Under the pieces are notes generated by a model that had not been told where the DNA came from, made no database searches, and saw only the letters and a list, made by a program, of their open reading frames with translations. From assembly GCF_000172795.2 (NCBI RefSeq), contig NZ_CP020948.1, positions 1-64,000 on the forward strand: a stretch of 64,000 nucleotides of DNA, in the 5' to 3' direction. Position numbers and translations under genes: made by a program. This stretch comes from Rhizobium sp. CIAT894 (lineage in GTDB: Bacteria > Pseudomonadota > Alphaproteobacteria > Rhizobiales > Rhizobiaceae). Shown here piece after piece: positions 33,913 to 42,566 of this stretch (within the stretch, counting starts at the first letter, position 1; each line of letters begins with the position of its first letter).

Positions 33913-34983
33913 ATGGCACGCATCACCCTCGATCATATTCGCCATGCCTATGGGCCGAACCCGAAGAGCGAGAAGGACTACGCTCTCAAGGAAGTGCACC
34001 ACGAGTGGAACGATGGCGGCGCCTATGCGCTGCTCGGACCTTCAGGCTGCGGAAAGACCTCGTTGCTCAATATCATTTCCGGCCTTATCCAGCCGTCCGA
34101 AGGGCGAATTCTTTTCGACGGGCAGGATGTGACGAACCTGCCGACGCAGCAGCGGAATATCGCGCAGGTCTTCCAGTTTCCGGTCATCTACGACACGATG
34201 ACCGTCTATGACAATCTGGCTTTCCCGTTGCGCAACCGCGGAGTGGCGGAGCCAGATGTTGATCGTCGCGTCCGCGAAATATTGGAGATGATCGACCTTG
34301 CAGACTGGGCCAAGCGTCGCGCGCGCGGGTTGACGGCAGACCAAAAGCAGAAGATTTCGCTCGGTCGCGGCCTCGTGCGCTCGGATGTGAACGCGATTCT
34401 CTTCGACGAGCCGCTCACTGTTATCGATCCGCATATGAAATGGGTGCTGCGATCGCAGCTGAAGCGACTGCATAAGCAGTTTGGTTTTACGATGGTCTAT
34501 GTCACGCATGACCAGACGGAGGCGCTGACCTTCGCCGACAAGGTCGTGGTGATGTACGATGGCGAGATCGTGCAGATCGGCACGCCGGCCGAACTTTTCG
34601 AGCGTCCAAGCCATACTTTCGTCGGCTACTTCATCGGTTCTCCGGGCATGAACTTCATGCCGGCCAAGGTGGAAGGCCGCACGGTTCGGGTCGGCGAGCA
34701 CGCGCTGACGCTCGACTATGCGCCAAAGACTTCGGCAGCGGCCAAGGTAGAGCTTGGAATCCGGCCCGAGTTTATCCGGGTCGGCCGCGAGGGCATGCCT
34801 GTGACGGTCAGCAAGGTGGAAGATATCGGCCGGCAGAAGATCGTCCGCGCGCAATTTGCCGGCCAGCCGATCGCGATCGTCGTCCCTGAGGACGGGGACA
34901 TTCCGGCTGACCCCCGGGTGACCTTCGAGTCGTCGGGTATCAGTATCTATGCCGACTCTTGGCGCGCCGGACCGGAGGCTTGA
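33913..34983 (+). CDS. glpT: Glycerol ABC transporter ATPase 2
   Basis: A 356-residue MalK-type ATPase. Walker A is GPSGCGKT (42-49), Walker B AILFDEP starts at 161 and the switch His is present in VTHDQ (H199). The ABC signature is not LSGGQ but LTADQ (140-144). It pairs with GlpS, which has the opposite defect. It starts 10 bp after glpS and is followed at 3 bp by the first permease gene, so translation is tightly coupled. It powers glycerol import at the cytoplasmic face. This GlpT is an ATPase and is not the E. coli glycerol-3-phosphate antiporter of the same name. Confidence 0.9.
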   Translation: MARITLDHIRHAYGPNPKSEKDYALKEVHHEWNDGGAYALLGPSGCGKTSLLNIISGLIQPSEGRILFDGQDVTNLPTQQRNIAQVFQFPVIYDTMTVYDNLAFPLRNRGVAEPDVDRRVREILEMIDLADWAKRRARGLTADQKQKISLGRGLVRSDVNAILFDEPLTVIDPHMKWVLRSQLKRLHKQFGFTMVYVTHDQTEALTFADKVVVMYDGEIVQIGTPAELFERPSHTFVGYFIGSPGMNFMPAKVEGRTVRVGEHALTLDYAPKTSAAAKVELGIRPEFIRVGREGMPVTVSKVEDIGRQKIVRAQFAGQPIAIVVPEDGDIPADPRVTFESSGISIYADSWRAGPEA

Positions 34984-34985
34984 TC

Positions 34986-35852
34986 ATGGAAAAAACCTGG
35001 AACAACAAAGCGTGGTTTCTGGTCCTGCCGGTCCTCGTGCTGGTGGCGTTCTCGGCCGTCATTCCCTTGATGACGGTTGTGAACTATTCCGTTCAGGACA
35101 CTTTCGGAAACAACCAGTTCTTCTGGAACGGAACGGACTGGTTTACCCAAGTCCTGCATTCCGACCGTTTCTGGGCCGCCCTGCAGCGAAACCTGATTTT
35201 TTCGTTGATCATTCTCGCTCTTGAGATCCCGCTCGGTATCTTCATTGCGCTCAACATGCCGAAATCGGGCATCGGCGTGCCGGTGTGCCTGGTTCTGATG
35301 GCGCTGCCGCTGCTCGTCCCGTGGAACGTTGTCGGCACGATCTGGCAGGTGTTCGGCCGCAACGACATCGGTTTGTTCGGCTATTACATCAATGCCATCG
35401 GTATCGATTACAACTATGTGCAGGATCCGCTCGACGCCTGGGTGACGATCATCATCATGGATGTCTGGCACTGGACGAGCCTGGTCGTCCTGCTCTGCTA
35501 TGCCGGCCTCGTTTCCATTCCGGATGCTTTCTATCAGGCGGCCAAGATCGACGGTGCCTCCCGTTGGGCCGTATTCCGCTATATCCAACTGCCAAAGATG
35601 AAGCGCGTTCTTCTGATCGCCGTGCTGCTGCGTTTCATGGATAGTTTCATGATCTACACCGAGCCGTTCGTCGTCACGGGTGGCGGCCCGGGCAACTCGA
35701 CCACGTTCCTGTCGATCGATCTGGTCAAGACCGCGCTCGGACAGTTTGACCTCGGTCCGGCCGCCGCCATGTCGCTGATCTATTTCCTCATCATCCTGCT
35801 GCTTTCGTGGGTGTTCTACACCGTCATGACAAGCCACGACGCGGAGAATTGA
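34986..35852 (+). CDS. glpP: Glycerol ABC transporter permease 1
   Basis: A 288-residue inner-membrane permease with six helices (MalF type). The EAA loop that docks the ATPase is YAGLVSIPDAFYQAAKIDGASRWAVFRYIQLPKMK. ATG 34986 begins MEKTWNNKAW; an in-frame ATG nine codons upstream overlaps glpT and is unlikely. It forms the channel with GlpQ. Confidence 0.9.
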   Translation: MEKTWNNKAWFLVLPVLVLVAFSAVIPLMTVVNYSVQDTFGNNQFFWNGTDWFTQVLHSDRFWAALQRNLIFSLIILALEIPLGIFIALNMPKSGIGVPVCLVLMALPLLVPWNVVGTIWQVFGRNDIGLFGYYINAIGIDYNYVQDPLDAWVTIIIMDVWHWTSLVVLLCYAGLVSIPDAFYQAAKIDGASRWAVFRYIQLPKMKRVLLIAVLLRFMDSFMIYTEPFVVTGGGPGNSTTFLSIDLVKTALGQFDLGPAAAMSLIYFLIILLLSWVFYTVMTSHDAEN

Positions 35853-35853
35853 A

Positions 35854-36765
35854 ATGAGCGTCTCCAACGAAACGACAGCGAGCCGAAAGATTTCAGGCGC
35901 TACCAGTGTCGCAAGCGGTCTCTCCTCCGACGAAGTCAGCCGTCTGATGCGCCGGCGCGGCGAGGAATCGCGCTGGTGGTGGCTGGTTCCGACGATCTAT
36001 ATCATCGTGCTGCTGCTGCCGATCTATTGGCTCGTCAACATGAGCTTCAAGACCAATGCGGAAATCGTCAATTCTCTGACGCTTTATCCTCATAACCCGA
36101 CGATCGCCAATTACGTGACGATCTTCACGGAGAAGGCGTGGTATTCCGGCTACATCAATTCGATCACCTATGTCGTGATCAACATGGTGATCTCGGTGGC
36201 AGCCGCACTGCCGGCCGCCTATGCCTTCTCCCGTTATCGGTTCCTGGGCGACAAGCACCTTTTCTTCTGGCTGCTGACGAACCGGATGGCGCCGCCGGCC
36301 GTTTTTGCCCTGCCGTTCTTCCAGCTCTACTCGGCCTTCGGACTGATCGATACGCACATTGCCGTGGCATTGGCGCATTGCCTCTTCAACGTGCCGCTGG
36401 CGGTCTGGATCCTTGAAGGCTTCATGTCGGGCGTGCCGAAGGAAATCGACGAAACGGCCTATATCGACGGTTACTCGTTTCCGCGGTTTTTCCTGAAGAT
36501 CTTCACGCCGCTGATTGCGAGCGGCATAGGTGTCGCCTGCTTCTTCTGCTTCATGTTCTCCTGGGTCGAGTTGCTGATCGCGCGAACCCTGACGACGACC
36601 GACGCGAAGCCGATCGCTGCCACCATGACCCGCACCGTCTCTGCATCCGGCATGGATTGGGGATTGCTGGCCGCCGCGGGTGTTCTGACCCTGATTCCGG
36701 GGGCGTTGGTGATCTGGTTTGTGCGCAATTACATCGCCAAGGGCTTCGCCCTGGGGAGGGTTTGA
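35854..36765 (+). CDS. glpQ: Glycerol ABC transporter permease 2
   Basis: A 303-residue MalG-type permease. It has a soluble N-terminal extension of about 45 residues, then six helices, with the EAA loop GFMSGVPKEIDETAYIDGYSFPRFFLKIFTPL. It lies 1 bp after glpP and its TGA overlaps the ATG of glpU (TGATG), so the genes are translationally coupled. It is not related to the glycerophosphodiesterase called GlpQ in E. coli. Confidence 0.9.
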   Translation: MSVSNETTASRKISGATSVASGLSSDEVSRLMRRRGEESRWWWLVPTIYIIVLLLPIYWLVNMSFKTNAEIVNSLTLYPHNPTIANYVTIFTEKAWYSGYINSITYVVINMVISVAAALPAAYAFSRYRFLGDKHLFFWLLTNRMAPPAVFALPFFQLYSAFGLIDTHIAVALAHCLFNVPLAVWILEGFMSGVPKEIDETAYIDGYSFPRFFLKIFTPLIASGIGVACFFCFMFSWVELLIARTLTTTDAKPIAATMTRTVSASGMDWGLLAAAGVLTLIPGALVIWFVRNYIAKGFALGRV

Positions 36766-37061
36766 TGAGCTTTTCGCTTCCCGATTTTTCATGGATGGCA
36801 TGGACCTGGCCGACCGCCGCTTTCTTCATCGTCATCATATTGCTGCTGATCGGCATGGGGGTCTGGGAGTATGCCGCCCCGGGCGGTAACCCGCGGATTG
36901 GAATCCTGCGCTTCGAGACGACGCGCGGTGACCGGCTTTTCCTTTCGCTGCTCGGCAGCGCCTTTATCCATCTTGCCTGGCTTGGTCTCGCGGGATCAAG
37001 CCTCTGGTGGGCTCTCGCCCTCTCCGTTGTCTACGCCGTCGGCGTATTTCGTTACGTGTGA
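36765..37061 (+). CDS. glpU: DUF2160 small membrane protein of the glycerol transporter operon
   Basis: A 98-residue protein with three hydrophobic helices (AAFFIVIILLLIGMGVWEY, LFLSLLGSAFIHLAWLGLAG, WWALALSVVYAVGVFRYV) and the central GGNPRIGILRFETTRGDRLF of DUF2160. It overlaps the end of glpQ. It sits at the GlpU position of the R. leguminosarum operon. It may be an accessory subunit of the permease; its role is not established. Confidence 0.88.
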   Translation: MSFSLPDFSWMAWTWPTAAFFIVIILLLIGMGVWEYAAPGGNPRIGILRFETTRGDRLFLSLLGSAFIHLAWLGLAGSSLWWALALSVVYAVGVFRYV

Positions 37062-37142
37062 GGCAAACTGATGCAGATGGCCGGGGGTATTTCTGGCCGC
37101 CTGAGACATGAAGACTGCAATCGCAAACCCTGGGAGGATATT

Positions 37143-38867
37143 ATGCGAAGGCATTTATTGACGACGACAGCAGCGGTACTGCTGGCCATGACCGGGTCGG
37201 CCTATGCCGGCATGGACGAGGCAAAGACTTTCCTGGATAAAGAGATCGGCGACGTGTCGACGCTCTCTCGCGCCGACCAGGAAAAGGAGATGCAATGGTT
37301 CGTCGATGCTGCGAAGCCCTTCGCCGGCATGGAGATCAAGGTTGTTTCGGAAACCTTGACCACCCACAAGTATGAGTCCGAGGTTCTGGCTCCGGCCTTC
37401 ACTGCGATCACCGGCATCAAGGTCACGCACGACGTCATTCAGGAAGGTGACGTTGTCGAGAAGATCCAGACACAGATGCAGACCGGGCAGAACCTGTATG
37501 ACGGCTGGGTCAACGACTCCGACCTGATCGGTACCCACTGGCGCTATCAGCAGGTGCGCAACCTGACCGACTGGATGGCTGGCGAAGGCAAGGACGTTAC
37601 CAACCCCGGCCTCGATATCGACGACTTCATCGGCACCAAGTTCACGACGGCGCCGGACAAGAAGCTCTACCAGCTTCCCGACCAGCAGTTCGCCAACCTC
37701 TACTGGTTCCGCTACGACTGGTTCAACGACGAGAAGAACAAGGCCGATTTCAAGGCGAAATACGGCTACGATCTCGGCGTTCCGGTCAACTGGTCGGCCT
37801 ATGAGGACATTGCCGAATTCTTCACCGGCCGTGACGTCAACGGCAAGAAGGTCTTCGGCCATATGGACTACGGCAAGAAGGACCCGTCGCTCGGCTGGCG
37901 CTTCACCGACGCCTGGCTGTCGATGGCCGGCAACGGCGACAAGGGTCTGCCGAACGGTCTTCCGGTCGACGAATGGGGCATCAAGGTCGACGAGAAGTCG
38001 CGTCCGGTCGGTTCGTGCGTCGCGCGCGGCGGTGACACCAACGGCCCGGCATCGGTCTATTCGATCCAGAAGTACCTCGATTGGTTGAAGGCTTACGCGC
38101 CGCCGGAAGCTCAGGGCATGACCTTCTCGGAATCCGGTCCGGTTCCGGCACAGGGTAACGTCGCGCAGCAGATCTTCTGGTACACGGCGTTTACCGCAGA
38201 CATGGTCAAGCCTGGCCTGCCTGTCATGAACGAGGACGGCACGCCGAAATGGCGTATGGCGCCGAGCCCGCATGGCGTTTACTGGAAAGACGGCATGAAG
38301 CTCGGTTATCAGGACGTCGGTTCCTGGACGCTGATGAAATCGACCCCGACGGACCGTGCGAAAGCCGCGTGGCTCTATGCACAGTTCGTGACCTCCAAGA
38401 CGGTCGACGTGAAGAAGAGCCAGCTCGGTCTCACCTTCATCCGCGAATCCACCATTCGCGACAAGAGCTTTACGGAGCGTGCTCCGAAGCTCGGCGGTCT
38501 GATCGAGTTCTATCGTTCGCCGGCCCGCGTTCAGTGGTCGCCGACCGGCACCAACGTTCCCGACTATCCGAAGCTGGCTCAGCTTTGGTGGCAGGCTATC
38601 GGTGACGCCGCTGCCGGCGCCAAGACGCCGCAGGAAGCCATGGATTCTCTTTGCGGCGAGCAGGAGAAGGTCATGGGCCGTATCGAGAAATCGGGCGTTC
38701 AGGGCGATATCGGCCCGAAACTGGCCGAAGAGCATGATCTCGCCTATTGGAACGCGGATGCGGTGAAGAAGGGCAACCTTGCGCCGCAGCTGAAGATCGA
38801 GAACGAGAAGGAAAAGCCGGTCACCATCAACTACGACGAACTCGTCAAGAGCTGGCAGTCGAAGTAA
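37143..38867 (+). CDS. glpV: Glycerol ABC transporter substrate-binding protein
   Basis: A 574-residue extracellular solute-binding protein of the family-1 (MalE/UgpB) type, unusually large. The signal peptide is MRRHLLTTTAAVLLAMTGSA..YA, with cleavage before GMDEAKT. The mature protein has aromatic-rich stretches suited to polyol binding (FANLYWFRYDWFNDE, AQLWWQAIGDA). GGGAGGA precedes the ATG at 37143. It is separated from glpU by 81 bp and from glpK by 150 bp of hairpin-forming sequence, which fits higher expression of the binding protein than of the membrane parts. Confidence 0.9.
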   Translation: MRRHLLTTTAAVLLAMTGSAYAGMDEAKTFLDKEIGDVSTLSRADQEKEMQWFVDAAKPFAGMEIKVVSETLTTHKYESEVLAPAFTAITGIKVTHDVIQEGDVVEKIQTQMQTGQNLYDGWVNDSDLIGTHWRYQQVRNLTDWMAGEGKDVTNPGLDIDDFIGTKFTTAPDKKLYQLPDQQFANLYWFRYDWFNDEKNKADFKAKYGYDLGVPVNWSAYEDIAEFFTGRDVNGKKVFGHMDYGKKDPSLGWRFTDAWLSMAGNGDKGLPNGLPVDEWGIKVDEKSRPVGSCVARGGDTNGPASVYSIQKYLDWLKAYAPPEAQGMTFSESGPVPAQGNVAQQIFWYTAFTADMVKPGLPVMNEDGTPKWRMAPSPHGVYWKDGMKLGYQDVGSWTLMKSTPTDRAKAAWLYAQFVTSKTVDVKKSQLGLTFIRESTIRDKSFTERAPKLGGLIEFYRSPARVQWSPTGTNVPDYPKLAQLWWQAIGDAAAGAKTPQEAMDSLCGEQEKVMGRIEKSGVQGDIGPKLAEEHDLAYWNADAVKKGNLAPQLKIENEKEKPVTINYDELVKSWQSK

Positions 38868-38877
38868 GGCGGACCTC

Positions 38878-38988
38878 GGCCGGAGGCGACGAGGCTTCCG
38901 GCCATCACATCTAGCCACCGGCAGCAAGCCGGTGGCACCCACAATCTTTATCTCCTGAAACATCGGCGCCTGCCCTTCCCGGCAGGCG
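38878..38988 (+). other. Three consecutive RNA hairpins between glpV and glpK
   Basis: GGCCGGA/TCCGGCC (38878-38884 with 38897-38903), GCCACCGGC/GCCGGTGGC with a 5-base loop (38914-38922 with 38928-38936) and CGCCTGCC/GGCAGGCG with a 6-base loop (38967-38974 with 38981-38988) are perfect stems. None is followed by a U tract, so they more likely stabilise the glpV message or attenuate glpK than act as a simple terminator. Confidence 0.6.
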
Positions 38989-39017
38989 GAGCGGTTTCGT
39001 GCGAGCCGGAGACGGAT

Positions 39018-40520
39018 ATGAGCGGCTATATTCTTTCGATCGACCAGGGCACGACGTCTTCGCGCGCAATCATCTTCGATGGCGGCATGAAAATGGCCGG
39101 TTCGGCGCAGGCGGAGATCACCCAATATTATCCGCAGCCCGGATGGGTGGAGCACGACGCGGCCGAAATCTGGCGATCCGTGGTCGACACCGCGCGCAAG
39201 GCGATCGCCGATGCCGGTCTTGATGCTGCCGCCATCACCGCGATCGGCATCACCAACCAGCGCGAGACGGCGGTCGTCTGGGATCGTCGGTCCGGGACGC
39301 CGCTATACCGGGCGATCGTCTGGCAGGACAGGCGCACGGCCGAAATGTGCGAAAGCCTGAAGGCCGACGGATATGAGAAACTGTTCAGCGCCAAAACAGG
39401 CCTGCTACTCGATCCCTATTTCTCCGGAACCAAGCTGCGCTGGCTGCTCGACAATGTCGCCGGGCTGCGGGAGAAGGCAGAGGCGGGCGAGGTCTGCTTC
39501 GGCACGATCGACAGCTGGCTGATCTACAAGCTGACGGGCGGCCGCGTACACGCCACCGATGCGACCAATGCCTCGCGAACGCTGCTCTATAATATCGATG
39601 ACGGCGCCTGGGACGAAGAGCTTCTCGGCATTCTCGGCATCCCGGCCGCGCTGCTGCCCGAAGTGAAGGAATGCGCCGATGATTTCGGCCGCGCCGACAA
39701 GGCGCTGTTCGGTACCGAGCTTCCGATCCTCGGGGTCGCCGGCGATCAGCAGGCGGCCGCCATGGGCAATGCCTGCTTCGAGCCCGGCATGATGAAGTCA
39801 ACCTACGGCACCGGCTGCTTTGCTTTGTTGAACACCGGCAGGGACCGGGTGTCCTCCTCCAACCGGATGCTGACAACCATCGCCTGCCGCCTCGATGGCG
39901 AGACGACCTATGCGCTCGAAGGCTCGATCTTCATCGCCGGCGCGGCCGTGCAATGGCTGCGCGACGGACTCGGCATCATCGATCAGGCATCGGAGGCGGG
40001 CGTGCTCGCGGCCAAGGCCGATCCCGGACAGCAAGTCTATATCGTCCCGGCCTTCACCGGCCTCGGCGCCCCCTATTGGGATCCGGCCGCGCGCGGCGCG
40101 ATCTTCGGCCTGACGCGCAACAGCGGGCCGGCGGAATTCGCCCGCGCCGTGCTCGAATCCGTCGCCTATCAGACGCTCGATCTGCTGGTGGCGATGAAGA
40201 AGGACTGGGGTGTCAACCAGCTGGAAACCGTGCTGCGCGTCGATGGCGGCATGGCGGCTTCGGACTGGACGATGCAGTGCCTGGCCGACATGACGGGAAA
40301 TCCGGTCGACCGCTCGGCGATCCGTGAGACGACGGCGTTGGGGGCCGCCTGGCTTGCCGGCTCCAAAGCCGGCATCTGGCCCGGCAAGCGGGAGTTTGCG
40401 CAGGCCTGGGCCTGCGACCGCCGCTTCAGCCCGTCGATGGAGGAGACCGAGCGGCAGGCCAAAATCATCGGCTGGAAGAATGCCGTCTCGCGGATGATTT
40501 CGGACGCCTCAATAGGTTGA
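39018..40520 (+). CDS. glpK: Glycerol kinase
   Basis: A 500-residue FGGY-family kinase that phosphorylates glycerol to glycerol-3-phosphate. The N-terminal ATP and substrate region [18 protein letters not shown], then [63 protein letters not shown] and [17 protein letters not shown] are all conserved. GGAGA is upstream of the ATG. It is the last gene of the glp operon and traps imported glycerol for GlpD. It converges with the sugar ABC operon. Confidence 0.95.
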   Translation: MSGYILSIDQGTTSSRAIIFDGGMKMAGSAQAEITQYYPQPGWVEHDAAEIWRSVVDTARKAIADAGLDAAAITAIGITNQRETAVVWDRRSGTPLYRAIVWQDRRTAEMCESLKADGYEKLFSAKTGLLLDPYFSGTKLRWLLDNVAGLREKAEAGEVCFGTIDSWLIYKLTGGRVHATDATNASRTLLYNIDDGAWDEELLGILGIPAALLPEVKECADDFGRADKALFGTELPILGVAGDQQAAAMGNACFEPGMMKSTYGTGCFALLNTGRDRVSSSNRMLTTIACRLDGETTYALEGSIFIAGAAVQWLRDGLGIIDQASEAGVLAAKADPGQQVYIVPAFTGLGAPYWDPAARGAIFGLTRNSGPAEFARAVLESVAYQTLDLLVAMKKDWGVNQLETVLRVDGGMAASDWTMQCLADMTGNPVDRSAIRETTALGAAWLAGSKAGIWPGKREFAQAWACDRRFSPSMEETERQAKIIGWKNAVSRMISDASIG

Positions 40521-40542
40521 TCCGTCCGGAGACGGTGTCCCT

Positions 40543-41544
40543 TTATGTAGCCCCGGCGGTCTTCCTGTTGATGAAGCTCAGCGCCAGCACGGCGAAGATC
40601 AGCGTTCCCGTACCCACCTGCTGCCAATAGAAGTTCAGATCGGTCAGCAGCAGCCCGTTGGCGACGATGCTGAGCAGCAGTGCGCCGAGAACGGTCCCGC
40701 CGACATTCGGCCGCCCAAGCGGGCTGAGCGTCGTGCCGATGAAGGTCGCGCCGATGGCGTTCAGCAGGAAGGCATTGCCTGAGGAGGGGATGTAGGTGGT
40801 GACTGTGGCGGTCAGGATCAGGCCGGCGATCGCCGCGATCAACCCGACCAGGATGAAGGTCACCGCGACATGGGCAGGTGCTGCGATGCCGGAATAGCGC
40901 ACGACGCCCGGCTGGATGCCGATCGACAGGATGACGCGGCCGAAACGCGTGCGGGCAAAGACAACGGCAGCGGCCGCGATGACGACGATGGCAACGGCTA
41001 GCGGCGCCGGAAAGCCGGCGATCGTACCGTGGCCGAGGAAACGGAAGGCTTCCGGCACGCCGTTCGGCGGCAGATAGACCGGATTGCCGCCATTGGTCAG
41101 CAGTTGCTGAACGCTGCGGCCGATGAACAGGGTGCCGAGCGTGGCGAGGAACGGCGACACGCCGATCCCTGAGATCAGCAGCGCGTTGAAGGCGCCGACG
41201 AACGCGCCGGCCGCCAATCCCGCAAATGCGGCGATTGCCACCGGCTGTCCGGCGAGAACGAGCGAGACGAAGGCGAAGCTGGCGAAATCCATCGCCGTTC
41301 CGACGGACAGATCGATGCCGCCCGACGCCACGGCGAAGGTCATGGCGATCGAGACGATGGCGAGCAGCGTGAAATTGTTGACCAGGATGCTCTGCAGGTT
41401 GGCAAGCGTCAGGAATGTCGGCGTTATCAAGGAAAAGGCGGCGAATACCGCAATCAGGGCGAGGATCAGCCCATAGCGCACCAGACCGCCGGCGATGAGG
41501 CGCGGCAAGTCGGTGGCGGGGGAAGGGGAGGTTTGCAGCGACAT
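40543..41544 (-). CDS. CUT2 sugar ABC transporter permease (RbsC family)
   Basis: A 333-residue permease of the ribose/xylose type with 8-10 helices. Family segments are NNFTLLAIVSIAMTFAVASGGIDLSVG, GAFNALLISGIGVSPFLATLGT and NAIGATFIGTTLSPLGRPNVGGTVLGALLL. It is the fourth gene of the minus-strand operon binding protein, ATPase, permease, permease. The two permeases differ, so the channel is a heterodimer. Confidence 0.9.
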   Translation of the reverse strand: MSLQTSPSPATDLPRLIAGGLVRYGLILALIAVFAAFSLITPTFLTLANLQSILVNNFTLLAIVSIAMTFAVASGGIDLSVGTAMDFASFAFVSLVLAGQPVAIAAFAGLAAGAFVGAFNALLISGIGVSPFLATLGTLFIGRSVQQLLTNGGNPVYLPPNGVPEAFRFLGHGTIAGFPAPLAVAIVVIAAAAVVFARTRFGRVILSIGIQPGVVRYSGIAAPAHVAVTFILVGLIAAIAGLILTATVTTYIPSSGNAFLLNAIGATFIGTTLSPLGRPNVGGTVLGALLLSIVANGLLLTDLNFYWQQVGTGTLIFAVLALSFINRKTAGAT

Positions 41545-41546
41545 GA

Positions 41547-42566
41547 TTAGGCCTCCTGCCGGCGCAGCAGCGTGGTGGCGGAAACGACGATGAGGATGAG
41601 CACGCCCTGGACGCCGCTCACCAGCGTACTCGAAATATTCAGCAACTGGAAACCGTTGGTGAGGAAGCCGACCAGCAGAGCTGACAGCAGCGTCCCGGTG
41701 ACCGTCGGAATCAGCCGGCGCGAAAAGACCGAGCCGAGCAAAGCCGTCACGACGACGGGCAACAGCAGCTCGCCGGAGCCGGTCGTGCTGCCGCTCAGAT
41801 AGGAAACCGACAAGATGCCGGCGATGCCGCCGGAGACGCCGCTGGCGACGAAGGCGCCGGCGAGCAGGCGGCGGAGCGGCAGGCCGGCGGCGCGCGCCGC
41901 ATCCGGAAACTCGCCGACGGCGTAGAGCCGCAGGCCGAGCGGGGTATATTGCACGATCGCCGTGGCGATTGCCGTGAAGCCGAGCAGCACGTAGGCAAGA
42001 ACAGGGATGCCGAAAGCGTCAGAGGCTGAAAGCGCCGACAGGAAAGGCGTCGAAGCCGGCAGGACAGTATTGCCGGTCAGCACCAGTTCCAGGCCGGCGA
42101 CGACGTTCATCACGGCAAGCGTGGCGAGCAGCGGTACGATGCCGGCATAGACGACGGCGATGGCATTGACCGTGCCGATCAGCGCACCGGTCGAGATCGC
42201 TGCCGCAATCGCAGCCGTGTCGCCATAACCGAGTTGCGTCAGGCTCGCATAGATGGCGGCGCTGAGGCCCATATTGGCCGCCAGAGACAGGTCGATGCCG
42301 CCGGTGACGACATTGGAACCGCCAGCGATCAGCACGATCGTCAGTCCGATGGCAAGCACGCCTGAGATCGCCGATTGGCCAAGCACATTGCCGATATTGC
42401 CGATGCTGAGGAAATAGGGAGCGGTCAGCGAAAAGACGATCAGGATGGCGGCAAATGCGATCAATGATCCGAAGCGCAATACAGCGGCCCCACCGTTGCC
42501 GGCCGGTCGGGGAGCGGTTTCCGCTGCGGAAAAACGGGAAGGCGCGAACTCCACTTCAGCCGACAT
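41547..42566 (-). CDS. CUT2 sugar ABC transporter permease (RbsC family)
   Basis: A 339-residue permease with family segments SAISGVLAIGLTIVLIAGGSNVVTGGIDLSL, GTVNAIAVVYAGIVPLLATLAVM and VVVTALLGSVFSRRLIPTVTGTLLSALLV. The ATG at 42566 overlaps the end of the ATPase gene by 11 bp, and the stop is 2 bp before the next permease gene, so all are translationally coupled. Confidence 0.9.
   Translation of the reverse strand: MSAEVEFAPSRFSAAETAPRPAGNGGAAVLRFGSLIAFAAILIVFSLTAPYFLSIGNIGNVLGQSAISGVLAIGLTIVLIAGGSNVVTGGIDLSLAANMGLSAAIYASLTQLGYGDTAAIAAAISTGALIGTVNAIAVVYAGIVPLLATLAVMNVVAGLELVLTGNTVLPASTPFLSALSASDAFGIPVLAYVLLGFTAIATAIVQYTPLGLRLYAVGEFPDAARAAGLPLRRLLAGAFVASGVSGGIAGILSVSYLSGSTTGSGELLLPVVVTALLGSVFSRRLIPTVTGTLLSALLVGFLTNGFQLLNISSTLVSGVQGVLILIVVSATTLLRRQEA

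Noticed and set aside
35854..36765. Equating glpQ and glpT here with the E. coli phosphodiesterase and antiporter
   Set aside because: Sequences are an ABC permease with an EAA loop and an ABC ATPase; only the names coincide.
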